Positions 27,516-36,505 of a stretch of DNA of 64,000 bases are shown here, piece after piece. The first letter of the stretch is position 1; every line of letters begins with the position of its first letter. The translations under genes were made by a program, and so were the position numbers. The notes under the pieces are model-generated. The model was not told where the DNA came from. It saw nothing but the letters and a program-made list of their open reading frames with translations, and did no database searches. Origin of the DNA: PVC group bacterium (GTDB taxonomy: Bacteria > Verrucomicrobiota > Kiritimatiellia > CAIKKV01 > CAITUY01); contig CAMBRF010000015.1 of assembly GCA_945870225.1 (NCBI GenBank), forward strand, positions 1 to 64,000. Direction: 5' to 3'.

Positions 27516-29933
27516 ATGCAACGTCGCATTCTGCTTGCCGAAGACCCGTCTCTCGACCTGAAGACCTACCGCTTTGAAACGAGCCCCTGGCCGGCCCAAT
27601 GGATCGGTCCCGTCAAAAACGACCCCGATACGTCACAGGTGCTTGCCTTCCGCCGCCGATTCACAACAAACAAGGCGCTGAGATTGCGTTTTCACGTTTC
27701 CGCCGACCAGCGCTATGAGCTGTACGTGGACGGCCAGCGCGTGGGCCGCGGCCCCGGAAGCGGGGATCTCCTCAACTGGTCGTATGAATCCTACATTCTC
27801 GATCTCGCCGCCGGTGCCCATACCCTTGTCGCCCGCGTCTGGTGGATCGCCCCGTCGGCCCCGGCACCCGTTGCGCAAATAACGGTCCGGCCGGGATTCC
27901 TGCTGTTCGCCGAGGGAACGGCCAACGCTCTGCTGTCCACGGGCGTGGCTCCCTGGCAATACAAAGCCCTGGGCGGATACCGCTTCACCGATAAGCACCG
28001 ATACAAGTGCTATTTCGCCGACGGCGCCGTGCTCAACATCGATGCAGCCCGCGTCACCCGTGATTTTGCCTCCGGGACCGGTTCAGGATGGCTCCTCCCC
28101 CGCGTGATCGGAACCGTCACTCTGGCGGCCACGGTCGGTGAATCCAAAGCTTACTGGCTGCTCCGCCCCGCCCAACTCCCCCCCATGCTTGAAAAAATCC
28201 TCCACGTCGGCGTCGCCCGCCACGTCGAGAGCCCCCCGCCCGGCCCGACCCACACCCTGCGGATCAACACCGCCCATCATCTTCGTTCCGAAAAAAGGCA
28301 ATGGGACGCCCTGCTCGCAGGTCGGGGCTCGATCCGCATCCCCGCCCATACCCGCCGTCGCGTTATCATTGACCTTCAAAATTACTACTGCGCCTACCCT
28401 TTCATAGGCGTCAGCGGCGGCAAAGGGGCCTCCCTCCGCGTCCAGTCCGCGGAATCCCTGTATCTCTGGCCGGACCCGACACAGGATCCGCGCTGCGGCG
28501 GCGGCCCCAAGGGCAATCGCGATGAAATCGAAGGCAAAGTGTTCTTCGGTGTCGGCGGCGAACTGCGGGCTGACGGCAGGCCCGCCGTCTTCGAATCCCA
28601 CCAATGGATGGCCGGCCGGTATCTTGAAATCTACATCCGGACCGCCGGAGCCCCCCTCATCCTCAACTCGCTGCACATCGAGGAAACCCACTACCCCTAC
28701 ACCTTCTCCCATCGCTTCACCTCCGACGACAAGGGTCTCGATCGGGTGATTCCCATTGCCCTGCGGACCCTGGAAATGTGTTCGCACCAGACCAGCATGG
28801 ACTGCCCCTATTACGAACGCCTCAACTATGTCGGCGATACCCGCTTGCAGGCGCTCGTCGCTTATGCGGTATCGGACGATGACCGCCTCGCGCGCCAAGG
28901 CATCCAGCTCTTTGACTGGTCACGCCAATCCTCTGGATTGACCCGCTCACGCCATCCGTCCCACACCCTTCAGACCCTGCCCACCTTCTCGCTCTGGTGG
29001 ATCGGCATGATCCACGACTACGCCCGCTGGCGGCGCGACCGCACCTTCGTATCCGAACGGATGCGCGGCGCACGCACGGTAATCGAGTACTGGCGCAGCC
29101 GTCTCTCCGACAACGGCCTGCTTCGATCGCCCCCGGGTTGGAATTTCATGGATTGGGTCCCCTCCTGGGACAAGGGCATCGCGCCCGATGGCGAGGGCGG
29201 TTTTTCGGGAGTCATCAACCTGCAAGCGGCCCTCATCCTGGGTCAGGCAGCCGAACTTGAGGACTATCTGGGCGAGCCCCTCCTGGCCAGACGCAACCGT
29301 GACTTTTCCCGGGCTCTCTTTGCCAGCATTCGACAACACTATTACGATGACGGCAAAGGGCTCTTCGCCGATGATCTCGCTCATAGCCGGTTTAGCGAGC
29401 ACGCGCAATGTCTCGCCGTTCTCACCGGCCGGCTCTCACCCGCGCAGGGACGGCGTCTCATGCAGACGATGCTCGACACCCCGGGCCTGGCGGTCACCAC
29501 GATCTATTTCAGCCATTACCTGTTCGAGGCGCTGCGTCAGGTCCGCCGGATGGATGTCCTGATGCAACGCCTGGACCTTTGGCGAGACCTTGAGCGCCGC
29601 GGATTCAAGACGACCTTCGAGTTCCCCGAGCCCCCCCGCTCCGATTGCCATGCCTGGGGTGCCCACCCGGTCTTTCACTACCACGCCTCCGTGGTTGGGA
29701 TCCGCCCGGCGGACTGGTCCTTTACCAGGGTTCGGATCGAGCCACAACTTGGCCACCTCACGGTCGTGAAGGGACGCATGCCGCACCCCGACGGGTTTAT
29801 CGAGTACGACCTCCGCCGGACCGGGGAAAAGATCACTGGACGGATCACGCTTCCCGGGAACCTCAGCGGTGAACTGATTCTCGAGTCCGGACCCCAACCC
29901 CTCAAACCCGGTCGCAATATCATTAGGAGCTAG
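27516..29933 (+). CDS. Alpha-L-rhamnosidase (GH78 family)
   Basis: An 805-residue inverting glycosidase that removes terminal alpha-L-rhamnose from pectins, gums or glycosides. N-terminal beta domains include WPAQWIGP and RFHVSADQRYELYVDGQRVG, the usual GH78 start. The (alpha/alpha)6 barrel begins near TCSHQTSMDC-like residues, and the catalytic region is DCPYYERLNYVGDTRLQ. It continues with WNFMDWVPSWDKG and WGAHPVFHYHASVVGI near the C-terminus. No signal peptide is visible, so the substrate is probably imported oligosaccharide. The ATG at 27516 follows AAGGAG by 12 bp; an open frame extends upstream to 27321 but lacks family sequence. Confidence 0.88.
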   Translation: MQRRILLAEDPSLDLKTYRFETSPWPAQWIGPVKNDPDTSQVLAFRRRFTTNKALRLRFHVSADQRYELYVDGQRVGRGPGSGDLLNWSYESYILDLAAGAHTLVARVWWIAPSAPAPVAQITVRPGFLLFAEGTANALLSTGVAPWQYKALGGYRFTDKHRYKCYFADGAVLNIDAARVTRDFASGTGSGWLLPRVIGTVTLAATVGESKAYWLLRPAQLPPMLEKILHVGVARHVESPPPGPTHTLRINTAHHLRSEKRQWDALLAGRGSIRIPAHTRRRVIIDLQNYYCAYPFIGVSGGKGASLRVQSAESLYLWPDPTQDPRCGGGPKGNRDEIEGKVFFGVGGELRADGRPAVFESHQWMAGRYLEIYIRTAGAPLILNSLHIEETHYPYTFSHRFTSDDKGLDRVIPIALRTLEMCSHQTSMDCPYYERLNYVGDTRLQALVAYAVSDDDRLARQGIQLFDWSRQSSGLTRSRHPSHTLQTLPTFSLWWIGMIHDYARWRRDRTFVSERMRGARTVIEYWRSRLSDNGLLRSPPGWNFMDWVPSWDKGIAPDGEGGFSGVINLQAALILGQAAELEDYLGEPLLARRNRDFSRALFASIRQHYYDDGKGLFADDLAHSRFSEHAQCLAVLTGRLSPAQGRRLMQTMLDTPGLAVTTIYFSHYLFEALRQVRRMDVLMQRLDLWRDLERRGFKTTFEFPEPPRSDCHAWGAHPVFHYHASVVGIRPADWSFTRVRIEPQLGHLTVVKGRMPHPDGFIEYDLRRTGEKITGRITLPGNLSGELILESGPQPLKPGRNIIRS

Positions 29934-30010
29934 GGTTCGTGACCAACCATCTTGACGGGGATGACCGAACCCCGAGCCCGCCAGTTTGAGGGCGGTCGAT
30001 GAACACAGGC

Positions 30011-31294
30011 TTAGGCGCCATTGTGCGGGGCTCCAGGCCCTGCATGGATCTTTGCGAATTCCGCCGAGTGGTTGTCCATCCCGTATTCGGCATTCTCTTT
30101 GGTGATGGGATAACGCCTGGCGACCTCGGGATCGTTCACGTACGAGCGCAGGACCTGGGGATTGCCCATGGACACAATCGCATCACGCACCCCCGGCCAC
30201 TGCACACCCGTGTCGCTTTGATAGAGGGCGATTCCCTGGGCTCCCCCTTCATGGCTGCGCAGTGCCCGGCGCGCCAGGACCAGTGGGTTGACGCCGCGCG
30301 GATTGACTTCGCCACTCCATTCGCCACCCTGCTTCGGCACGCAATTGCTGGAGGCATAAACCGGAATCTTGTGTTCCCGGCCCAGGGCAATATAGGGGGC
30401 ATCATCCCACTGCTGGTACTCATCCAGCCAGCGCAGTTCGCTCAGCGCCAGTTCATCGATCAGGCCTTCCCGGCACCAGGTAACCACATCAAGTCCCGCA
30501 ATCAGGTTGGCTTCGAAGCCGTCGTTGGGCACCCGAACCTGAACCGGAACGGGCCGCTGCCATCGATCACGGAACGGCTGCAACTCCGCCTTCAATTCGC
30601 GCAGCAGGTCGGTCACCGATCCGGCGCGATAGGCACACCATTTGAGAAAGTCGTCCTTTTGCGCAAGCGTCAGGGTTCGGGGATCGTGGCCGAAGCGTTC
30701 CTGATATCCGTTCACGAAAGCGGAGTGGTAGCGAACCATCGGCGGCTGCCGGCAGAAATCGAGATGCAGACCGTCCACGCCGATGTTCACGGCTTCAGTC
30801 AAAATGGCAATCCGTTCTCGGCGATGTTCCGGGATGCCGTAGCAGAGCCGGGAAACATCCAGCCAGCCATCCTTGCCCACTTCGCACCACTCCGGATGGT
30901 TCTGCGCAAACTGACTGCGATAGCTGGAGCCCGGGTTGTAGTGGCGGTTCATGCAAAGCCGACCATACAGCGTCATCCCGTTCGCCCGGGCATGGCGAAG
31001 CGCCGCACGTAATTGGCAGCGTTCACGGTAAATCGCTTCAGTCGCCCGGGCCGCCGCTTTGAACTCAGACGGCATGGGTCGCAGCCCGTAGCAGGTGGCC
31101 GCCGGCAGATCACTGTGATAGGCCAGAACGCTGCGGCCCAGATCCCAGGCGACGTGCCGGATCCCGCAGGCCAGATGTCCGTCAAGACAGTCCTCGGCGT
31201 CATGACCGCTGGGGCTGTTCGAGGTGGGATTGCGATGCCCCAGCCAACACTGCAGTTCCGAGATCCCCCATACTGTCCAAGCCTTGGTATCCAT
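30011..31294 (-). CDS. Putative glycoside hydrolase, GH10-like barrel (DUF/GHL-type)
   Basis: A 427-residue protein predicted to form a TIM barrel, resembling uncharacterised family-10-like glycosyl hydrolases common in PVC genomes. Supporting stretches are ANGMTLYGRLCMNRHYNPGS, AVNIGVDGLHLDFCRQP, LSELRWLDEYQQWDD and QGIALYQSDTG. Catalytic acids cannot be assigned with certainty. There is no signal peptide. AAAGGAG lies 8 bp before the ATG. Its first 45 or so codons recur, damaged, at 33244-33398. It converges on the GH78 gene. Confidence 0.65.
   Translation of the reverse strand: MDTKAWTVWGISELQCWLGHRNPTSNSPSGHDAEDCLDGHLACGIRHVAWDLGRSVLAYHSDLPAATCYGLRPMPSEFKAAARATEAIYRERCQLRAALRHARANGMTLYGRLCMNRHYNPGSSYRSQFAQNHPEWCEVGKDGWLDVSRLCYGIPEHRRERIAILTEAVNIGVDGLHLDFCRQPPMVRYHSAFVNGYQERFGHDPRTLTLAQKDDFLKWCAYRAGSVTDLLRELKAELQPFRDRWQRPVPVQVRVPNDGFEANLIAGLDVVTWCREGLIDELALSELRWLDEYQQWDDAPYIALGREHKIPVYASSNCVPKQGGEWSGEVNPRGVNPLVLARRALRSHEGGAQGIALYQSDTGVQWPGVRDAIVSMGNPQVLRSYVNDPEVARRYPITKENAEYGMDNHSAEFAKIHAGPGAPHNGA
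31134..31287. repeat. 154-bp direct repeat, copy A (5' end of the GH10-like gene)
   Basis: The segment covers codons for ISELQ to AWDLG near the protein N-terminus. It is about 94% identical to 33244-33398, with roughly 8 substitutions and one single-base indel in a G/C run. Both copies have the same orientation, 2.1 kb apart. Confidence 0.9.
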
Positions 31295-31735
31295 CTTTAC
31301 AGACTCCTTTCGAGAGATTCTACCCCAGCTTTTAGAGCTTCAATAGGAAAATATCCATTCAGGGCGCATGTGAGTTCCGCAGGGGACGAAAACACTTCAT
31401 AATCGTAATCGTAATCCATTGCCCAAGAATGGATTATGATTAAGATTACGATTAAGATTAAGAGCAAAATTTCAAAAATTACAATTTCGCAAACGCGTCT
31501 AAATCATCAGAAAATACGGGTTGTTGTGATCATGAAACATTGCCAATGGGACTACAGTGTATGCCTTTCATATTATCTGACCCCAATCCCCGCAATCCCC
31601 GCCTCCGATCTTGCCCCTCCTACCCGATTCTGGTATCGCTTCTGACATGAATTCGCTCTTTCAGACAGGTCTCAACGGGCGTTGGGAGTACTGCCCGAAA
31701 AGCGATTTCCTATCAGCTGAACAGGAATCTCGACC
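31295..31735. other. AT-rich 441-bp intergenic region
   Basis: It lies between the divergent GH10-like and cupin genes. Composition drops sharply in GC at 31386-31540. It holds the 21-bp-stem inverted repeat at 31400-31448 and a short open frame at 31647-31748. No promoter with good matches stands out. The low GC suggests inserted or regulatory DNA. Confidence 0.7.
31400..31448. repeat. Inverted repeat of TAATCG/GATTAA hexamers
   Basis: The left arm at 31400-31420 pairs with 31428-31448 over 21 bp with two mismatches and a 7-nt loop (GCCCAAG). Each arm is built from TAATCG-type hexamers. It lacks a GC stem and T tail, so it is not a typical terminator. Confidence 0.7.
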
Positions 31736-31748
31736 ATGGACGAATTGA
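31647..31748 (+). CDS. 33-codon open frame overlapping the cupin start; possible glycosidase remnant
   Basis: The product begins MNSLFQTGLNGRWEYCP. LNGxWxFCP-like motifs are typical of the N-terminus of GH2-type glycosidases, so this may be a leftover gene start. Its stop lies 13 bp inside the cupin gene, in another frame. It could also be a leader peptide coupled to the cupin, or chance. Confidence 0.2.
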   Translation: MNSLFQTGLNGRWEYCPKSDFLSAEQESRPWTN

Positions 31749-32242
31749 AAAAAGGGTTGGAGATCTCATTGCGCGGGGCCGCCGCCCGCCGGGCGCTGAC
31801 AGCCTTTCAGAAACAGGTCAAAGCCTGGGGAGTGGCGCTGCCCCCCATCAACCCGCTGGTGCTCGATTTCGGCCTCGGCGCGTTCAAGGAGACCGGGCTG
31901 ATCGAGTATTGGATCGCTAATGAGAACAAGGCCGGCTATTGCGGCAAATATCTCTTTGTCAGCGATGGCCAAAGCTGCCCCGAGCACCAGCACCGGACCA
32001 AGCACGAGACCTTTTTTGTAGTCAAAGGTCAGGTCCGCATGCGTTGCGGAACCCGCACCCTGATCATGAACGAGGGCGATGTCCTGCCCGTCGCCCCTGG
32101 CCGCAAACACAGTTTCACCGGTATCGGCCCGGCGCTGCTGCTGGAGCTCAGCATGCCCTGTGAGATCGCCGACAACTATTTCAGCAACCGGAAAATCCCC
32201 ATCGGCGGCAATGCCGCACCAGTGCCCGGAGTAACCTCATGA
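31736..32242 (+). CDS. Cupin sugar isomerase, D-lyxose-isomerase-like
   Basis: A 168-residue single cupin. Metal ligands are visible in CPEHQHRTKHETFFVVKG (His, His, Glu) and PGRKHSFTG (His). The preceding WIANENKAGYCGKYLFVSDG and the N-terminal helix plus VALPPINPLV resemble small D-lyxose ketol-isomerases, which interconvert D-lyxose and D-xylulose. The specific substrate is an inference; a generic cupin is the fallback. It would fit with the xylulokinase at 37843. It converges on the HpcH/HpaI gene with a 44-bp gap. Confidence 0.65.
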   Translation: MDELKKGLEISLRGAAARRALTAFQKQVKAWGVALPPINPLVLDFGLGAFKETGLIEYWIANENKAGYCGKYLFVSDGQSCPEHQHRTKHETFFVVKGQVRMRCGTRTLIMNEGDVLPVAPGRKHSFTGIGPALLLELSMPCEIADNYFSNRKIPIGGNAAPVPGVTS

Positions 32243-32286
32243 GCAAGCCGTCCCCACTGCAGGACCCGTGGGGCAGGGCGAGCGCT

Positions 32287-33126
32287 TCATACACACGGTG
32301 CGACGCCACCCGACTTGCCGCCATAGAGGCTTGTGGCGGCCACAGTCGGCCGCTTGGTGAATTCAGCAATGATCGAATTGCAGTATTGCGACAACCCGAC
32401 CACGTCCGCCCCAAGGTTTAGAAACCGGTACCCCAACGCTACCAATTCGTCCATGTTGGCCGGAGACCCCACCGTGCCGGCAAACTTACCATGCGCCCGA
32501 GCCACCTCAGCAACCCTGCGGCGCGCGTCCAGAAGCCTGGGATGATCCCAGACACCAGGCGCACCGATGCTGTGACTGAAGTCGCCCGGCCCGAAAAACA
32601 GCATATCAATTCCCGGCAAAGCGGCGATGGCCTCAAGGTCTTCCAGCGGCTCGGGGTCTTCGATCTGCACCACTACGAAACGCTGGTCATTAGCCTGTTT
32701 CAGATAATCGACAAATTCTACGCCACAGTACGCGCCATCGGCATTACCGCCATCCACCGGACGTAGTCCAACCGGGTGAAACCGGGTCATGCGCACCACG
32801 GCTTTCGCATCCGCCAACCCCATAAGGTGCGGCACCATGATACCGGAAGCATCCAGCTCAAGCGGTCGGATATAATCACTGTAACTGCCGCGCGGAACAC
32901 GAACCATGACGTCCACATCCTGGCTCTTGGCCGCCCAGATCCCCTTCTCAATCACGGAGTAATCGTTAGCCACGTGCTCCATATCCGTCCAAAGACAATC
33001 AAAACCCGCCAACGCCGCAATCTCCATGGCACGCGCATCAGCCAGATTCAGCTTGAAACAATTCACCACTTCTCCCGACCGGAGTTTTGCCAATACCCTG
33101 CTGGGACGCATTTTGAGGGGACTCAT
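32287..33126 (-). CDS. HpcH/HpaI (2-keto-3-deoxy sugar acid) aldolase
   Basis: A 279-residue class II pyruvate aldolase of the HpcH/HpaI/citrate-lyase-beta family. Family markers are AALAGFDCLWTDMEHV (base and metal region), VMVRVPRGSYSDYIRPLELD with the substrate Arg, GIMVPHLMGLADAKAVV, and QIEDPEPLEDLEAIAALPG followed by DMLFFGPGDFSHSIG. These enzymes split 2-keto-3-deoxy sugar acids, such as 2-keto-3-deoxy-L-rhamnonate, into pyruvate and an aldehyde. A rhamnosidase gene lies 2.4 kb upstream, which makes rhamnonate breakdown attractive but unproven. Confidence 0.9.
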   Translation of the reverse strand: MSPLKMRPSRVLAKLRSGEVVNCFKLNLADARAMEIAALAGFDCLWTDMEHVANDYSVIEKGIWAAKSQDVDVMVRVPRGSYSDYIRPLELDASGIMVPHLMGLADAKAVVRMTRFHPVGLRPVDGGNADGAYCGVEFVDYLKQANDQRFVVVQIEDPEPLEDLEAIAALPGIDMLFFGPGDFSHSIGAPGVWDHPRLLDARRRVAEVARAHGKFAGTVGSPANMDELVALGYRFLNLGADVVGLSQYCNSIIAEFTKRPTVAATSLYGGKSGGVAPCV

Positions 33127-33243
33127 ATTTTACCTTTCTTCATTGTCATTAAGCATCATTCCCATCAGCCGGCATCTCTAATCTTTTCTTCTCACTGGGA
33201 GCCACCAACCCTTCCGGCCCGGCTCCCGCCCACTTCCGCGGTT

Positions 33244-33419
33244 CGGCCCAGATCCCAGGCGATGTGCCGGATCCCGCAGGCCAGATGTCCGTCGAGACAG
33301 TCCTTGGTATCATGACCGCAGGGGCTGTTCGAGGTGGGATTGCGATGCCCCAGCCAACGCTGCAGTTCCGAGATCCCCCCATACTGTCCAATCCTTGACC
33401 CCAGCGCCCCGGGTATCAT
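33244..33419 (-). pseudogene. Truncated, frameshifted copy of the GH10-like gene 5' end
   Basis: Bases 33244-33398 duplicate 31134-31287. In this copy a G run has gained one base, which shifts the frame relative to the intact gene upstream of ISELQ. Homology ends after AWDLGR, and the frame runs into unrelated sequence and stops. Five of the roughly 8 substitutions change amino acids, consistent with decay. Its ATG overlaps the TGA of the GH31 remnant (ATGA), so an operon of GH31 and a GH10-like gene probably once existed here. Confidence 0.8.
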
Positions 33420-34047
33420 TTGATAAACTTAAGGATCCTCCCTATCTCCTTGAATCGGCCGTCGAATTTGACCGTCTTCAATTTCGAGAAGTCTATCTCG
33501 TCGGTGCATTGTACGTCATCGACGCAAAAAGGAACCGAAGCGTTTTTCCGGACATAAACCGGCATCTTTTCAATACTGCAGCGTACAGAACGAAACCAGA
33601 CACCACCTTTTAAAACTGTACCTGTCCAGAAATCGACCCATTCACCAGACGGCAGGTAGACATCCCTTACACCTTCATCGTTCATAATCGGCGCAACCAG
33701 GAAATCACCGCCGAAATAATACTGGTCTTCAATATTCCAGCAGACCGGGTCATCCTCGTGATGGATGATCAAGGCACGCAGGATCGGCAGGCCCGCGGCG
33801 AGAGAACGCTTCTGCTCGCGCATAAGGTACGGGATAAGCGCATACCGCAGCTTGAGCCATTTGCTGACGACCGGCGCGATACGGGGATATCCTTGACCAC
33901 TTGAGCCGCAGGCTTGGGCTGGGTCACCTTCTGCTCGACGTCCTCCCCAATGGCAGGATCTTCCTCCGCCCTGGAAGCGTTAAACGCCAGAAAAATGGAC
34001 GCCAGGAAAACAAACGCCGATGTGGCCTTGGCCTTTTTTATGCTCAT
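33416..34047 (-). pseudogene. Decayed GH31 glycosidase: signal peptide joined out of frame to C-terminal fragment
   Basis: The 3' part encodes GH31 C-terminal sequence: VVSKWLKLRYALIPYLM, then HHEDDPVCWNIEDQYYFGGD, FLVAPIMNDEGVRDVYLPSG and WVDFWTGT. The catalytic barrel residues before this are absent. The 5' part starts at ATG 34047 after AAAGGAG with a signal peptide (SAFVFLASIFLAFNASRA) and a short linker ending AAQVVKDI. The two parts join near 33890 in different frames, so a large internal deletion has removed most of the enzyme. It is 21 bp downstream of the DUF4838 gene. The signal peptide could instead derive from an unrelated gene. Confidence 0.75.
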
Positions 34048-34068
34048 GGCCGGCTGCGGCTCCTTTGA

Positions 34069-36423
34069 TCATTTCCCTTTTTCGATCAGATAAATGGGGC
34101 CGACCAGACCGCCCAGGAACAACTCCGGCATCGGGATGTGGCGGACCATGACGGTGATCTGGTTCTCCTCGCCGGGTTTCAGGAACCCGGTGACGTTGAC
34201 CGTGCCACCGCAGAACGCTTCCACTTCCGCCGCGTTCACCTGCTTGCCGTTGATGTAGACGGTAACCTTCCGGTCCGCCTTGACGAAATGCAGCAGCAGG
34301 TCCGATGAACTCTTGGCCGGCTTATAGGTAAGGCGATACCACATCTCGCCGAAATACTCCGGCAGACCTTGAGCATTACGGGTGTCCGTGTAGGTCTTGA
34401 TCGTCTTCCAGGCCGCATCATCTAAGGTCACATCAAACGGTTTCCCTTTGACCCCCGCCTTATCGATCTCGTCGCGCGTCGCCGTCTTCCATTCATCCGG
34501 CAGGACGGCGAGCAGCTTCGCCGGTTTGCCATCCTTGGGGTGGAGCTGGTCCCGGGCGGCCCAGAGGTTCTTGCCGATGAAACGCAGCAGGTACATTCTG
34601 GCGTACGGGTTCGCGTGGCCCATCTTAAGCGACCCATCCACAAAAGCGAGCCACTCGACATAGATATCGTTGGCACCGTCAACATCGCCGCGGTTCATGG
34701 CGTCGTACCACTTGCGCCAGAAGAAGGCCCGCATCAGGCCGCGCCGGGCGAGATTGACGCGCGCCTCCTGGGGTTGTTTCCCCTTGACCAGCCGTTCCGC
34801 CTCCGCGATATAGCCATCCAGCAGTTTCAGCCGTTCGGGTGTATAGACATGGTGCAGCGCATGAGTCGAACCGGAATCCGACTTGAGGTTGATGAAAGCC
34901 GAGTCCACCTCCATCCAGTATTTTTCCATCGCCTCAGCCGCCGGCCCGTAGCTCTTATCCCAGTAATCCGCCATGATCGCCCATGGATCCTGGCGCGGGT
35001 CGTACCCCAGACGGATGGACAGGTACAAATGCGGGTAGATTTCCCAGTCGTTGAGGGATTCGAGATTGACCCCGATGAAGCCGCGTTTGTGGAGATAGGG
35101 CAAATCGTGCGCCCAGACGGAGATCTTCGAGAACGGCACCTGCATATCAGCCAGGTTGTAGTTGTATGTTCTCAAACCCAGTGAGGCGGCGCAACGGCCC
35201 CAGCCGTCGACGATTTCAGTCAAGCTCTGGATCGAGGGCGAGTTCGTGCTCCCCAGCGGGTGATAGCGCGAGTAGCGGATGGGGGCAATCCACACGCAAA
35301 GTGCCGGCGAGAGCTTCTGCAGCTCAGGCTTGGTCGGCGGCATGGTGTAGTCGGAATAGGCATAAAACCCGCAGAGGATGTCGGGGTTCAGCTTGTACAG
35401 CGCGGTGGCCGCCTCATTGGCCATGCCCACGAAGCGGTCGGTCATGGAGACACGGTCCGTGGTGCGGTCAATGGCGAAGGGATTATCGTACTTCCGGGCC
35501 TCGGGGCTGAAATCCTCGCGATGGTCGTCCGGCGGCGACAGTGAAATGCTGTTCTTTCCATTATTGCTGGCCTTGATGGCCCCTTCGATAAAGCCCTTGC
35601 GCACCTCGGGATTGCCCAGATTCGGCCAGTCTTTGATGCGCTTGCCGTTCTCGTCCATCCGGTACCGTTCGGGATGTTTTTCAAAATCCATCCCGGTAAT
35701 GAAGCCCCAACTATGGTTCATGGGAATGCTGATCCCGCCTTCTCCGTTCCAGGCCCTCCACAAGGCACCCGGTCCGCCATAATTGTGGAACGCATTTTCA
35801 GGACCCCAAATCGTCCGATACATGAAGCTGGGCGCTTCCGAGAATTCACCCGGGGCCACTTTCAGCGTCTTCAGGGCCGGATAGATCCTGCCTGCGCCAG
35901 TGAAATCGAGAAAACGGCACCCGAACTCCTCCTCCAGAAAACGGCCAACTGCCCGGCATGTCGCCGTATTGTTCTGCCCGGCCAGGAACACGTTCTTGCC
36001 GTCGCACTTGACCCGCATGCCCTCATTCGAACGGCTCTTGATATCGGCCAGCTTGAGCCCGGCATCCACGGCCGCCTTGCCCACGTAGAGGCTGACGCCC
36101 TTGGCCGCCGGCTTATTGGTAATGGGCAACTCGGCTCCGCTCATGAGCTTGACCCATTCCTGAAGCAACTGCGCGGCCCCGATGTCCGCAGCCTCTGCCA
36201 CGATCGTCGCCGCCGGCTGCCCGTTCTCCACAATCGTCACGGTGGGCCCCTTGGCCTTGACAGCCGCCCGCTCCTTATCGTGCGCCCGCACCTTCGCCAG
36301 CAATTCAGCGCGCCGTGCAGGCGACGCCGTAAGCGGGTCGCCTTCGTTTTGTGAAAATCCAGATTGCGCCGCGACCAAACCGGCAGCCAGACCACACATC
36401 ACCATCCATGCTTGTGTCTTCAT
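34069..36423 (-). CDS. Secreted DUF4838 glycosidase-like protein
   Basis: A 784-residue exported protein with signal peptide (WMVMCGLAAGLVAAQSGFS). An alpha-glucuronidase/GH20-like N-terminal domain is suggested by IGAAQLLQEWVKLMSGAELP and SLYVGKAAV. The DUF4838 barrel follows: FLEEEFGCRFLDFTGAGRIY, MNHSWGFITGMDFEKHPERY, NSISLSPPDDHREDF and GFIGVNLESLNDWEIYP. The C-terminal jelly-roll (DLLLHFVKADRKVTVYINGK) resembles a carbohydrate-binding module. The substrate is unknown. The ATG at 36423 is preferred because the signal peptide starts there; an in-frame ATG lies 15 bp upstream. It is divergent from an AraC regulator that probably controls it. Confidence 0.85.
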   Translation of the reverse strand: MKTQAWMVMCGLAAGLVAAQSGFSQNEGDPLTASPARRAELLAKVRAHDKERAAVKAKGPTVTIVENGQPAATIVAEAADIGAAQLLQEWVKLMSGAELPITNKPAAKGVSLYVGKAAVDAGLKLADIKSRSNEGMRVKCDGKNVFLAGQNNTATCRAVGRFLEEEFGCRFLDFTGAGRIYPALKTLKVAPGEFSEAPSFMYRTIWGPENAFHNYGGPGALWRAWNGEGGISIPMNHSWGFITGMDFEKHPERYRMDENGKRIKDWPNLGNPEVRKGFIEGAIKASNNGKNSISLSPPDDHREDFSPEARKYDNPFAIDRTTDRVSMTDRFVGMANEAATALYKLNPDILCGFYAYSDYTMPPTKPELQKLSPALCVWIAPIRYSRYHPLGSTNSPSIQSLTEIVDGWGRCAASLGLRTYNYNLADMQVPFSKISVWAHDLPYLHKRGFIGVNLESLNDWEIYPHLYLSIRLGYDPRQDPWAIMADYWDKSYGPAAEAMEKYWMEVDSAFINLKSDSGSTHALHHVYTPERLKLLDGYIAEAERLVKGKQPQEARVNLARRGLMRAFFWRKWYDAMNRGDVDGANDIYVEWLAFVDGSLKMGHANPYARMYLLRFIGKNLWAARDQLHPKDGKPAKLLAVLPDEWKTATRDEIDKAGVKGKPFDVTLDDAAWKTIKTYTDTRNAQGLPEYFGEMWYRLTYKPAKSSSDLLLHFVKADRKVTVYINGKQVNAAEVEAFCGGTVNVTGFLKPGEENQITVMVRHIPMPELFLGGLVGPIYLIEKGK

Positions 36424-36476
36424 ATAGGCTAATTCCATAAATTTGAAACCTGGACCCTACATTTCGCCGTGATCTA

Positions 36477-36505
36477 TATCAGAAATTGATCGCAATTTGT
36501 ATCAG
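36477..36505. promoter_or_regulatory. Candidate AraC-type operator between DUF4838 and araC genes
   Basis: Two TATCAG direct repeats (36477-36482 and 36500-36505) have a 23-bp period and flank a dyad AAATT-GATCGC-AATTT. AraC regulators commonly bind direct repeats of about two helical turns in such divergent regions. This is a pattern-based guess. Confidence 0.3.

Noticed and set aside
31400-31448. CRISPR array from repeated TAATCG units
   Set aside because: The units are only 6 bp, have no spacers of uniform length, and no cas gene is present.
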